A stretch of 50,876 nucleotides of DNA, taken from IMG/VR virus record IMGVR_UViG_3300032323_001363, positions 1 to 50,876 of that record; one strand, given 5' to 3'. This DNA comes from a virus. How positions within the stretch are numbered: the first letter of the stretch is position 1; every line of letters starts with the position of its first letter. Shown here piece by piece: positions 31,827 through 40,377 of this stretch. The notes below the pieces were generated by a model. That model was given only the letters and a program-made list of their open reading frames with translations. It made no database searches and had not been told where the DNA came from. A program made the translations under genes and the position numbers.

Positions 31827-32222
31827 ATGGAACGCTACAGAATCATTTCCCTCGTTGATATAACTAGAAGCCGCGCTTCTAGATCAGAACACGACAAAAT
31901 AAAAATTGGACAACAGGCTAATTTTAACAGCCTTATACAGGCCATTGGTATCAGAGCCAACATCGATTGGGATCAGGATCCCAAAGAGTATGATGGTAGA
32001 TTTCCTGATCCTATAGAGGGTGCCGGTACGTACTGGACCTGGGAATTTGTTACAGAAAGATACAGTGTATTCCTTAAAGACAATGATCCAGTTTTTCTAG
32101 TAAAAGAAGACATACACGGTGTTCCTGTGATAGATCGATTAAATAATACTGTAGAACTAACGCCGTCGGCATTCCAGACCAGAGGTGACAAACAAAATAT
32201 CTGGATATCTAAGATCAACTAA
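31827..32222 (+). CDS. Phage hypothetical protein (131 aa)
   Basis: Opens MERYRIISLVDITRSRASRS; similar hypothetical proteins occur in T4-like marine phages. The C-terminal half is beta-strand rich (WTWEFVTERYSVF...FLVKEDIHGVPVI). A GTAAATAG motif lies 9 nt before ATG. It sits between a virion gene and a membrane protein gene, so a structural or assembly role is possible. Confidence 0.7.
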   Translation: MERYRIISLVDITRSRASRSEHDKIKIGQQANFNSLIQAIGIRANIDWDQDPKEYDGRFPDPIEGAGTYWTWEFVTERYSVFLKDNDPVFLVKEDIHGVPVIDRLNNTVELTPSAFQTRGDKQNIWISKIN

Positions 32223-32227
32223 ATCGG

Positions 32228-32235
32228 ATAAATAA
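32228..32235 (+). promoter_or_regulatory. Late-promoter-like motif ATAAATAA
   Basis: Gives a long leader of ~80 nt to the start at 32321; GTCCG-CAA-CGGAC in it (32279-32291) forms a small hairpin, and CAGGAGA is the ribosome site. Confidence 0.4.
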
Positions 32236-32320
32236 TATTTACAAAGGCAAACAATTAGGCATTCTAACTTAGGCACATGTCCGCAACGGACCTTGACTTA
32301 ATATACAGGAGACAGCCTAA

Positions 32321-32641
32321 ATGGCCACAGTAGTAGAACGAGTAGGTGTACTCGAAACCAAAGTACAGCATATAGATGAAAAGATTGACGACCTAAAGAT
32401 AGGAGTCAAAGATATGCACGATTGTTTGGATAATACCAGAGATACACTAACGCAAACTCTAGCGATTATGCGCGAAGAATCAACAAAACAGCATAATGAA
32501 TTGGCTGGCAAAGTTGCAGATGTGGAAAAGGCCAAAGATAAATTAATGCTGTATGGCATGGTAGGGGCAGCGTTTGTTGCAGGAGCAGGTTGGAGCGGCG
32601 CTATTAATTTTCCAATGATACTCAAGTTCTTAGGTATCTAA
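32321..32641 (+). CDS. Coiled-coil protein with C-terminal membrane segment (106 aa)
   Basis: Residues ~1-75 form a heptad-type coiled coil (VLETKVQHIDEKIDDLKIGV onward). Residues ~78-100 (YGMVGAAFVAGAGWSGAINFPMIL) are a membrane segment. This topology is seen in several phage haemolysin-XhlA-like or holin-accessory proteins. It could be a holin or lysis partner, but no endolysin is in the window. A terminator follows directly. Confidence 0.65.
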   Translation: MATVVERVGVLETKVQHIDEKIDDLKIGVKDMHDCLDNTRDTLTQTLAIMREESTKQHNELAGKVADVEKAKDKLMLYGMVGAAFVAGAGWSGAINFPMILKFLGI

Positions 32642-32658
32642 AATATACGCAGTTAAAT

Positions 32659-32681
32659 AAGGGTCATAAGACCCTTTTTTT
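32659..32681 (+). terminator. Terminator overlapping the next leader
   Basis: AAGGGTC-ATAA-GACCCTT with T7. The next ATG (32682) begins right after the T-run; read-through RNA may be required for that gene. Confidence 0.88.
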
Positions 32682-33122
32682 ATGACTGATATTTCTAAGC
32701 GTCTCGAGCAGTTTGTAAACTCAGCGCAAAAAAGACTACTACAAAAGAATCAAATTCTCCCTGTGCGAACAGAGGAAGGTATCCTTGTAGGTGATGTATT
32801 GATTATCAGCGAAGGGAATATCAAACACATCAAAAAAAGAAATGACATGCTGTATGTAAACGTTTATCTAAACGCTACTGCTATCAAATTAGCCAATATC
32901 AGTTATGAGAATCCTGCTAGTATTCAAGCAAAGAAACTCTATGATGCTGATCAAGAGTACGGTAAATGGTTTGTAGACAGTCAGATATTACGTTCACAGT
33001 ATCAAAAAGCCCTAGATAAAAAAGACTATGATCGAGCCGATATGCTGTATTCTAGATACTGTGTAAGTAGAGATAGAGCAGAAAATGCCAAAAATATTGC
33101 TAGGGCTTTGGCAGACGATTGA
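32682..33122 (+). CDS. Hypothetical protein (146 aa)
   Basis: Unrecognised helical protein; the last ~60 residues (YQKALDKKDYDRADMLYSRY) look like a helical hairpin. The ATG directly follows the T-run of a terminator with no Shine-Dalgarno except the GGGTC of the hairpin itself, a peculiar layout. A GTTAAATAA motif lies just before the hairpin. Confidence 0.6.
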   Translation: MTDISKRLEQFVNSAQKRLLQKNQILPVRTEEGILVGDVLIISEGNIKHIKKRNDMLYVNVYLNATAIKLANISYENPASIQAKKLYDADQEYGKWFVDSQILRSQYQKALDKKDYDRADMLYSRYCVSRDRAENAKNIARALADD

Positions 33123-33130
33123 ATAAATAT
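33123..33130 (+). promoter_or_regulatory. Late-promoter-like motif ATAAATAT
   Basis: Located 24 nt before the start at 33155; overlaps the end of the preceding gene. Confidence 0.55.
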
Positions 33131-33154
33131 ATCATAAATCCTGGATTTGACATT

Positions 33155-33979
33155 ATGAAAACAACAGACCTATTTGCAATAAACAGATCGAGCCAAAGGC
33201 TAAATGAAAGTCTACTGAAGATGTTCGGTAAACGAATAAACCTAGAAGATTTCGATCTACACCAATTACAAGATGCTAGAAATAAACTACGCACCCAAGT
33301 AAGCCAGATGCGAGGAAGCTCAGGATTTAACGAAAATTTAGAAAATGATGCTTTTCATCAAGCGCAGTGGATTCTAGATGCTATCAATAGTGAAATAGCA
33401 CAGAGAGAAGAATTCACCGTAGAGGATGAAGAAGAATTATCGGAAGCCACAGAACAAGAACCCCAAGGAGAAGAAATGGCAACATTACAGGAAGGCGAAG
33501 TACAACAGGCCAGTGCTATCGTCACAGCAAAAACAATGGTAGACAGAGTAGGTCGTTGGATTGAAGAACTTTCTGGTATGGAGAATGATACTCTATTACA
33601 GTTAGGCGATTCTATCCGTGATGAAATGGGTTCAGAGCAGGCAAAGAACTTTATTTCAGCAGTTGCTCCAGCCATTCAGCAAGCATTAGAAAATCTTAAG
33701 ACTACACGTGAAACATTATCAACTGGTGTTCGCCAACTTACTGGAGAGGAACAAGCAGCAGGCATGCTTGGTGCTGAACCAGAAGCAGGTGCCGAAGACG
33801 ATATGTCCGCAGCAGCACCAGATGACATGAACATGCCTGCCGACGAGCCACTGGCACCAGAAGCAGACGACGAGTTTGGCGCCGCAGATGCAGCAGCAGG
33901 TGGATTAGAAACTGCAGGTCGTGAGCAGAGAGAATCTATTAATTATCAAAGTCGTTTACTTAAAGTTCTAGCAGGATAA
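33155..33979 (+). CDS. Candidate capsid-targeted or scaffold-type protein (274 aa)
   Basis: The true ATG is at 33155 (the frame upstream begins with TTG). The N-terminus MKTTDLFAINRSSQRLNES has the MKT of T4-type leaders, then LNE. The body is helical and acidic; the last ~80 residues are Ala, Glu, Asp and Pro rich and disordered, a profile like prohead core or scaffold proteins. It overlaps the next gene by 1 nt (TAATG). Confidence 0.6.
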   Translation: MKTTDLFAINRSSQRLNESLLKMFGKRINLEDFDLHQLQDARNKLRTQVSQMRGSSGFNENLENDAFHQAQWILDAINSEIAQREEFTVEDEEELSEATEQEPQGEEMATLQEGEVQQASAIVTAKTMVDRVGRWIEELSGMENDTLLQLGDSIRDEMGSEQAKNFISAVAPAIQQALENLKTTRETLSTGVRQLTGEEQAAGMLGAEPEAGAEDDMSAAAPDDMNMPADEPLAPEADDEFGAADAAAGGLETAGREQRESINYQSRLLKVLAG

Positions 33980-34251
33980 TGAGATTTACAGATTTTATCA
34001 ACGCCGGTGACTTTTTACAGGTCAAAGAACTTGCGCCTGCACCGGCACCAGTTGCTACTGGATCTGCGCCTGCACCAGGACAAGCACAGCCTCCTGCACA
34101 ATCAGGACAAGCGCCAGGTGGCATAAATCCTCAACAAGCAGCCACGATGGTTAAACAACGGGCTGAACAGAAAAAACAAATTCAAGATCAGATCAAACAA
34201 CTTGAACAACAATTAGCAGATGCTAGAAAACAATTAGCGAGCCTAGGATGA
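33979..34251 (+). CDS. Candidate capsid-targeted Pro/Ala-linker coiled-coil protein (90 aa)
   Basis: Leader-like N-terminus MRFTDFINAGDF, then a Pro/Ala/Gln linker (~20-50) and a C-terminal coiled coil (KKQIQDQIKQLEQQLADARK). It overlaps both neighbours (TAATG and ATGA). This resembles T4 internal or core proteins in design. Function unknown. Confidence 0.62.
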   Translation: MRFTDFINAGDFLQVKELAPAPAPVATGSAPAPGQAQPPAQSGQAPGGINPQQAATMVKQRAEQKKQIQDQIKQLEQQLADARKQLASLG

Positions 34252-34634
34252 GATTTTTTGAATTTGCAGGTGATGACGGTGTAGATAAATTCGTTATGGT
34301 TCTTCGTAACTATATTGGACGAGCAGCATCAAAAAAAGCACCAGCAAAATTAAATTGGAATGGACTACAACAGATCCTTAGAAGCAACGGATTTGAAGTA
34401 TCTGCTGATTACGAAACATTCAAAGCCATGTATGACGCTAGTCCTGCTATTCAAAATTTAGTTAAGAATTTCAACGACAAAGGTATAGAACTAAACGTCC
34501 CAGGAGCACCAAACGAAGAACCCAAAGGTGACGGTACCAAAGGCCCAGAAGACAGCCAAGCAGCAGTAGATCAAACAGCAGCCTCTGCGGCTGCAGGACA
34601 ATTAGCCAAATCACAGGCTACACCCCAGATTTGA
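34248..34634 (+). CDS. Candidate capsid-targeted protein (128 aa)
   Basis: MRFFEFAGDDGVDKF matches the leader pattern, although the cleavage-type Glu is replaced by FAGD. A small helical domain (30-90) is followed by an Ala/Gln/Gly-rich tail. It is coupled by an ATGA overlap to the preceding leader-bearing gene. Confidence 0.6.
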   Translation: MRFFEFAGDDGVDKFVMVLRNYIGRAASKKAPAKLNWNGLQQILRSNGFEVSADYETFKAMYDASPAIQNLVKNFNDKGIELNVPGAPNEEPKGDGTKGPEDSQAAVDQTAASAAAGQLAKSQATPQI

Positions 34635-34666
34635 CAAATACAAAATAATCCTGTAATATATACAGG

Positions 34667-35365
34667 ATGACACAATACACTCCTCCCCCATTCGTTGAAC
34701 GTTTTCAATATAAAAACTGTACACAGGTCAATGACCCTGTAACTCGTAAACGAGTTTACCTAACTCCAGACGGAGAAAGCCTCCCTTCAGTTACTACTAT
34801 TCTTAGTGCTACCAAAGATATGACTGCACTAAACGAATGGAAGAAACGTATAGGTGAGGAAAAAGCCAAACAGATCACCACTGAGGCTGCAGGTGTTGGT
34901 ACAGCCATGCACTCTAACTTGGAACGTTTTATAGCAGGCATACAACGACAGCCCGGTAACAATCCAGTTCACGTGCAGGCCAACTCAATGGCAGATGTTA
35001 TCATACAACAAGGACTCAGTAATGTCAACGAAGTATGGGCTATGGAACAGAGCCTTTACTTTCCGGGCTTATACTCAGGTACAACGGATTTAGTAGCAGT
35101 TTACAAAGATAATCCTTCAGTCTGCGACTATAAACAAACTAACAAGCCCAAGAAAGAAGAGTGGGTAGACGATTATAAACTTCAATTAGTCGCTTATATA
35201 TTAGCACATAATGAAGTCTATGGCACAGACATCCGCGAAGGCCACGTGTTTATGTGCAGTCGTAACTTTGAATATCAGCAGTTTGATCTGTGGCCCAGCG
35301 ATTTTAACAAATATCAAGACCTTTGGCTGAACAAAGTAGAAGAGTACTACAAGATAAACGGATAA
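34667..35365 (+). CDS. RecB-like PD-(D/E)XK exonuclease (232 aa)
   Basis: Early landmarks LPSVTTILSAT and AAGVGTAMHSNLE precede the catalytic core: SGTTDLVAVYKDNPSVCDYKQTNK, with Asp, and the D-Y-K strand that gives DxK, then DDYKLQLVAYILAH (QxxxY). This is the RecB/Cas4-type nuclease of T4-like marine phages. It is likely to degrade host DNA or act in recombination. It starts 32 nt after the preceding gene with CAGGA upstream. Confidence 0.88.
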   Translation: MTQYTPPPFVERFQYKNCTQVNDPVTRKRVYLTPDGESLPSVTTILSATKDMTALNEWKKRIGEEKAKQITTEAAGVGTAMHSNLERFIAGIQRQPGNNPVHVQANSMADVIIQQGLSNVNEVWAMEQSLYFPGLYSGTTDLVAVYKDNPSVCDYKQTNKPKKEEWVDDYKLQLVAYILAHNEVYGTDIREGHVFMCSRNFEYQQFDLWPSDFNKYQDLWLNKVEEYYKING

Positions 35366-35369
35366 ATAT
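35362..35369 (+). promoter_or_regulatory. Late-promoter-like motif ATAAATAT
   Basis: Lies 20 nt before the tailspike start, with CGAGGG as ribosome site. Confidence 0.6.
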
Positions 35370-35389
35370 CCTATAACGAGGGTATTTCA

Positions 35390-36982
35390 ATGGCTGTTGT
35401 TCAGATATCTAAAATACAAGTCCGAAGAGGACAAAAAAATACAGGTATAGGTATTCCACAATTAAGTTCTGCAGAATTTGCGTGGGCTATCGATTCGCAA
35501 GAACTTTTCATAGGTAACGGTTCGGTAGCAGAAGGCGCACCGTATGTTGGAAATACTAAAATATTAACTGAACACGATAATATTTTAGAATTAGCAGCCA
35601 GTTATAGATATGCAGAACCTGAGCCATCTATATTTTTAAGCGTACCTCGTAGTCTACAGTCTAAGTTAGATGAATATGTTTCTGTGATAGACTTCGGTGC
35701 TGTTCCTGATGGCAGTACTGATAACGTAGCAGCATTTGAGGCTGCACTCACTCAATTATTTAGAAATCAAGACAGCAAGTTTAAAAAGGTTTTATACGTA
35801 CCGAATGGTGTGTACATATTTGCTAGTAGTCTAAAAATTCCTAGCACAGCCATAATCCGAGGTGAGACCAAGGACGGAGTGGTTTTAGAATTAAACACTA
35901 ATAGTATATCGTTTACTGGTGTTAATGGTGAACTAGAAATAGATTTTGACAGCACCAATAGACCTAGAAATATTAGTATTTCTAATCTAACTATCAGTAG
36001 AAGTATAGGCGAAACTAATATTACTGGTATTGCAGACTCTGTGTTTGATAATGTCAAGTGGGTATCTGAATATGAATTAGGTGATACCTTTAGTGGACCT
36101 ATTGGTGACCAACAGGCTGCGGTAAGATGGGAAAACGGTTTGCCGGGAACAAAGGTAACCGATGTGACATTTAAAAATTGCACATGGGAATCTAACATTT
36201 TATCAATTAAGTCGGATCAGATCATTGTAGATCCTAGCCAACCTCCTGTTTATGATACGTTTGTAAATTTTGAAAACTGTGATTTTTCTGTAGGTCACAC
36301 TTGTATATTGATAAATGGTATTTCTAATCAAGGAAATCGTTGGACTATTAACGATTGTAAATTTGAAGAAATCTATGCCAGAGCGTTTGTTTCTAATTTT
36401 GGTGTAGGAACTAAGATACAAAGATCAAAATTTATTAACTGCGGAAACCAAACTAATACAGCAGCCAACCCAGTTACAGATATTGTATCATTCGGCCAGT
36501 CTATAGAAAACATAGTAGTGCAGTGTTCTAGTAATAGACATCAACAGGGCGGATTCACTAGTGTGAGTACTAAGGGAGTTGAAGTTGAAGTGTTAGGCTC
36601 GGCTAGAACCAGTTTGGTAGACATGAATCACAGTGACATATTCTTGTCTAATAGTTTTAGACCACTAGCAGTATTCAGTGCCTACAATAGATATACCTAT
36701 ATAGATTATGTTCTTAACCTAGGAGTGCATTCTAGGGCAGGACAAATAGTAGTAATGGTTCCTGAAGATCAGGGCAGTATTTCATTCACAGATAATTACG
36801 CATATTCAACACCATTTATTACAGAACCAGGAGGAGTATTGATGACAAATTTCCAATTCAATCTAGAACTAAGAAACAATAACGGAGACAGCGGTTTGGA
36901 AACTATATTATTATCATATCAGAATCCTCTGGCTACTGGCGCTACCGGAAACATTGCTTATACAATAAGTTACGGTGTTTGA
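35390..36982 (+). CDS. Tailspike with pectate-lyase-like beta-helix (530 aa)
   Basis: N-terminal virion-attachment part: VQISKIQVRRGQ...LSSAEFAWAIDSQELFIGNGS. Residues ~95-120 carry the pectate-lyase superfamily signature VSVIDFGAVPDGSTDNVAAFEAAL. A long right-handed beta-helix follows (many Asn/Asp/Ser-rich turns). This is the typical phage depolymerase design. It would bind or cut a surface polysaccharide. The last residues form a small beta cap (~480-530). Confidence 0.88.
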   Translation: MAVVQISKIQVRRGQKNTGIGIPQLSSAEFAWAIDSQELFIGNGSVAEGAPYVGNTKILTEHDNILELAASYRYAEPEPSIFLSVPRSLQSKLDEYVSVIDFGAVPDGSTDNVAAFEAALTQLFRNQDSKFKKVLYVPNGVYIFASSLKIPSTAIIRGETKDGVVLELNTNSISFTGVNGELEIDFDSTNRPRNISISNLTISRSIGETNITGIADSVFDNVKWVSEYELGDTFSGPIGDQQAAVRWENGLPGTKVTDVTFKNCTWESNILSIKSDQIIVDPSQPPVYDTFVNFENCDFSVGHTCILINGISNQGNRWTINDCKFEEIYARAFVSNFGVGTKIQRSKFINCGNQTNTAANPVTDIVSFGQSIENIVVQCSSNRHQQGGFTSVSTKGVEVEVLGSARTSLVDMNHSDIFLSNSFRPLAVFSAYNRYTYIDYVLNLGVHSRAGQIVVMVPEDQGSISFTDNYAYSTPFITEPGGVLMTNFQFNLELRNNNGDSGLETILLSYQNPLATGATGNIAYTISYGV

Positions 36983-37400
36983 TCTCTACGGCACAGAGAG
37001 ATTAACAGAATGGAAAAAGTTCAGAGATAGTTTAGAAACGGACGAATCACCTTTGATTCGGGTCGCTGATCTTTGGTCAAAAGCACCATTCGTTAATTCT
37101 TACCTCAATCCAAAAAACCCCACTGAATGGCCCGATCCATGGCAGTTAATTCTTGATCTTAAACTAGATGATCTTGCTATCTGTCTAGGAATGCTGTATA
37201 CTATTAAATTAACGCAGCGGTTTATGGATATTGAATGTGAGATACATACGTCTATGCTATCCAAAGAGTTTAATAAAAAATTCTTTTTAGTAGTAGATAA
37301 TAAGCATGTTTTAAATTATACATTCGGGGCTGTAGATAGTTTAAACGTGTTTAATCAAACCCTGACTGACAAAATTTGGTCAGGCCACAAGTTGCCATAA
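36975..37400 (+). CDS. Hypothetical protein (141 aa)
   Basis: Uses a GTG start that overlaps the tailspike end by 8 nt. Unrecognised, but rich in Trp, Leu and Asp, with a soluble alpha/beta profile. Position after the tailspike suggests a chaperone or an accessory protein of the spike. A late motif at 37397 overlaps its stop. Confidence 0.6.
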   Translation: MFDLYGTERLTEWKKFRDSLETDESPLIRVADLWSKAPFVNSYLNPKNPTEWPDPWQLILDLKLDDLAICLGMLYTIKLTQRFMDIECEIHTSMLSKEFNKKFFLVVDNKHVLNYTFGAVDSLNVFNQTLTDKIWSGHKLP

Positions 37401-37404
37401 ATAT
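37397..37404 (+). promoter_or_regulatory. Late-promoter-like motif ATAAATAT
   Basis: Sits 19 nt before nrdA at 37424. It is unusual for a nucleotide-metabolism operon to have a late-type signal. Confidence 0.5.
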
Positions 37405-37423
37405 CAGACTTCGAGAGACATAG

Positions 37424-39742
37424 ATGATTACAGTAATAAAAAGAGATGGAAAAAAAGAACCACTAATGATTGAAAAGTGGCAGGCACAAGTGGCAAAGGT
37501 CTGTAAAGGCATAGCAGATGTTAGCCAGTCAATGATAGAAATCAAAGCGCAGTTACATTTTTACGATGGCATTACTACACGAGAAGTTGATGGTATTACA
37601 CTTAGAGCGATTGTAGATTTAATTGACGTTGAACACAATCCAGACGTGGGACATACTAACTATCAGTATGTGGCTGGCAAGCAACGTCTAAGCATGTTGC
37701 GCAAAGACGTCTATGGTTCATATGAACCTCCTCGATTGTTTGAAATCGTAAAAAGAAATGTAGATGTAGGATTGTACACTCCAGAATTACTTACATGGTA
37801 CACTGAAGACGACTGGAACAAAATGGACGATATCATCGACCATGAAAAGGATGAGCAGTACGGGTACGCATCTATCGAACAGTTGATTGAAAAATATCTA
37901 GTACGAAATCGTGCTACAAAAGAAATTTACGAAACACCACAAGTTAGATATATGATTGCGGCCGCAACGGTTTTCCATAAGGAAGAACCTAACTCGGCTC
38001 GTATGAAATATATTAAGGAATATTATAATGCTGCTTCTGATGGGCTTTTTACTCTTGCTACTCCTGTCCTTGCTGGCCTTGGCACTCCGACGAAACAATT
38101 TTCTTCTTGCGTTCTCATTAGGTCTGATGATGACCTGGATAGTATATTCGCTAGTGGGGAAATGATGGCCAAGTATGCCAGCAAACGTGCAGGCATTGGT
38201 TTAGAGATTGGTAGACTACGCCCATTAGGTAGTCCCATCAGAGGTGGTGAGATTATGCACACAGGTATGATACCATTCCTGAAAAAATGGTTCGGTGATT
38301 TAAGGAGTTGTTCACAAGGTGGAATTCGTAATGCATCTGCTACTGTCTTTTATCCCATTTGGCATCATCAGTTTGATGATCTCATTGTTCTCAAGAACAA
38401 CCAAGGTACAGACGAGACACGAGTACGACACATGGACTACGGGGTCGTCCTGTCGGCCTTCTTCTGGAGAAGATTTAAAAACAAAGAAGACATAACTTTC
38501 TTTGATCCTAACGAAGTACCAGAACTATATGAAGCATTCTATAAAGATTCTGCTTTGTTTGAAGAAATGTATGTCAAATATGAAAAGCGCAAGGACCTAC
38601 GTAAAAAGGTCATGAACGCTGAAGATGTTTTCAAGGGTGGTATACTGAAAGAACGCACAGATACGGGTCGCATCTATTTGGTGTTTATTGATAATGTAAT
38701 GAATCAAGGACCATTCGATCCTGAATATCATACGATATATCAGAGTAACCTGTGCTGTGAGATCCTATTACCCACACGTCCATTTAAACGATTAGACGAC
38801 GCTGATGGTCGCATAGCGTTATGTACACTGGGATCTATCAATTGGGGATCGTTCCGAAATCCAGAGGATATGCGTAGAGCCTGTAGGATTCTACAGCGTA
38901 GCCTGTGTAACATCCTTGATTACCAAGACTTTTTAAGTATTCAAAGTAAACTAAGCAATGATGAGATCCAGCCACTAGGCATTGGTGTTACTAACCTAGC
39001 CTACTGGCATGCCAAGCGTGGATTCAAATACGGTGAGAAGGATGCACTAGCAGATGTTAAGAGTTGGATGGAGCATCAGGCTTTTTATCTAACAGAAGCC
39101 ACTGTTGAGTTAGCCAAAGAAAGAGGCAGATGTATAGACAGTGATAAGACACGATACGGTCAGGGTATTTTTCCTTGGGAACTAAGAAGCAAAGGTGCAG
39201 ATGATTTAACCAGTTTTAAACCTGAACTGGATTGGGAAACATTGCGCAAGGAGATGAAAGAGCATGGAGTACGAAATGCCACTCTTATGGCTATTGCTCC
39301 TGTTGAGTCTAGTTCTGTTGTTATTAATAGTACTAACGGCATAGAAATGCCTATGAGTTTAATTTCAACAAAAGAAAGCAAGGCAGGGTCCTTTACACAG
39401 GTCGTACCTGAATATCATAAGTTAAAAAACAAATATCAATTGATGTGGGATCAAAAAGACTGCGAAGGATATATTAAGACTGCGGCAGTTCTAGGTGCAT
39501 ATGTTGATCAAAGTATATCAACAAACACATTTTATAATCCAGCACATTTCCCAGGCCGTAAGGTTCCAACAACATTGATTGCTAAGAATTTAATGTTGGC
39601 TCATTATTGGGGTATTAAAACTTTTTATTATAGTTTGATCAATAAGGCCGGAGCCAAACAAGAAGAGATTGCTCATAGCAATGGATATCATATTGAACCA
39701 GATCAATTATTAGAAGATGATTGCGAGGCATGTAAACTGTAA
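37424..39742 (+). CDS. nrdA: Class I ribonucleotide reductase alpha subunit (772 aa)
   Basis: An ATP-cone occupies residues 1-90 (MITVIKRDGKKEPLMIEKW). FSSCVLIRSDDDLDSIF gives the first redox cysteine. SNLCCEILLPTRP has the radical Cys region, and NATLMAIAPVESSSVVINSTNGIEMP is the substrate-site and effector motif. The C-terminal DDCEACKL supplies the mobile CxxC pair. Length matches E. coli NrdA (761). It converts NDPs to dNDPs. It overlaps the aldolase start by 1 nt (TAATG). Confidence 0.97.
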   Translation: MITVIKRDGKKEPLMIEKWQAQVAKVCKGIADVSQSMIEIKAQLHFYDGITTREVDGITLRAIVDLIDVEHNPDVGHTNYQYVAGKQRLSMLRKDVYGSYEPPRLFEIVKRNVDVGLYTPELLTWYTEDDWNKMDDIIDHEKDEQYGYASIEQLIEKYLVRNRATKEIYETPQVRYMIAAATVFHKEEPNSARMKYIKEYYNAASDGLFTLATPVLAGLGTPTKQFSSCVLIRSDDDLDSIFASGEMMAKYASKRAGIGLEIGRLRPLGSPIRGGEIMHTGMIPFLKKWFGDLRSCSQGGIRNASATVFYPIWHHQFDDLIVLKNNQGTDETRVRHMDYGVVLSAFFWRRFKNKEDITFFDPNEVPELYEAFYKDSALFEEMYVKYEKRKDLRKKVMNAEDVFKGGILKERTDTGRIYLVFIDNVMNQGPFDPEYHTIYQSNLCCEILLPTRPFKRLDDADGRIALCTLGSINWGSFRNPEDMRRACRILQRSLCNILDYQDFLSIQSKLSNDEIQPLGIGVTNLAYWHAKRGFKYGEKDALADVKSWMEHQAFYLTEATVELAKERGRCIDSDKTRYGQGIFPWELRSKGADDLTSFKPELDWETLRKEMKEHGVRNATLMAIAPVESSSVVINSTNGIEMPMSLISTKESKAGSFTQVVPEYHKLKNKYQLMWDQKDCEGYIKTAAVLGAYVDQSISTNTFYNPAHFPGRKVPTTLIAKNLMLAHYWGIKTFYYSLINKAGAKQEEIAHSNGYHIEPDQLLEDDCEACKL

Positions 39743-40377
39743 TGTTAGAAACTATATGTGATATTATGGTAGACGCTTACAAGCGTAACTGGATTACCAG
39801 TCGTGATGGTAATGTAAGCATTCGACATCACGACCGCGATCACTTTTACATTACACCTAGTGGTGTACGTAAGCAGACTCTACAGCCTGATCAGTTTAAA
39901 AAGATCGGTATATTAACACAACCAGTTAATCGCTATACCTGGCATGAACTGCCCTACACTGATATCAGCGAAAAACTAAAGCCCAGTGGAGAGATACCAC
40001 TGCATTTTGGTCTACAAAAACAAATGGGCCAACATGCAGGTGAAGTTCGTGTAGTTGTACACGTTCATCCTACTTACTGTATTGCGGCCATGCATGCCGG
40101 TATTGATTTAAGCACAATTAGTAATGAGTTTCCAGAATTAAATCGTTATACAAAAGTGGCCAAGAATGTAGGAGATGTGCCGCCTATTAGTCAAGAACTA
40201 GCAGATCGTTGTCACGAAAACTTGTGGCTACAAAAAGACGGCACTATTGCCTATGACATTGTGGGCATTAAAGGACACGGAGTAGTTGCCATTGATACTA
40301 GCCCATGGCGTGCCTATGAGCACATAGAAAGATTAGAACACATTTGCAAGATAGTACTTGCATCGGGAAAATACTAA
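39742..40377 (+). CDS. Class II aldolase/adducin family protein (211 aa)
   Basis: DGNVSIRHHDRDHFYITPSGVRK is the phosphate-binding front. SGEIPLHFGL supplies the catalytic Glu. VVVHVHPTYC gives the first two zinc His and IKGHGVVAI the third. Members include FucA, RhaD, MtnB and AraD. It is placed between nrdA and nrdB with single-base overlaps on both sides. The substrate is unknown; a methylthioribulose or sugar-phosphate role is possible. Confidence 0.9.
   Translation: MLETICDIMVDAYKRNWITSRDGNVSIRHHDRDHFYITPSGVRKQTLQPDQFKKIGILTQPVNRYTWHELPYTDISEKLKPSGEIPLHFGLQKQMGQHAGEVRVVVHVHPTYCIAAMHAGIDLSTISNEFPELNRYTKVAKNVGDVPPISQELADRCHENLWLQKDGTIAYDIVGIKGHGVVAIDTSPWRAYEHIERLEHICKIVLASGKY

Noticed and set aside
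33119-33154. Upstream TTG start of the 33155 gene
   Set aside because: It contains the ATAAATAT motif and would hide the MKTTDLF leader; ATG at 33155 fits better.
35767-36198. 143-aa frame on the minus strand
   Set aside because: Antisense to the tailspike beta-helix, without start signals or recognisable domains.
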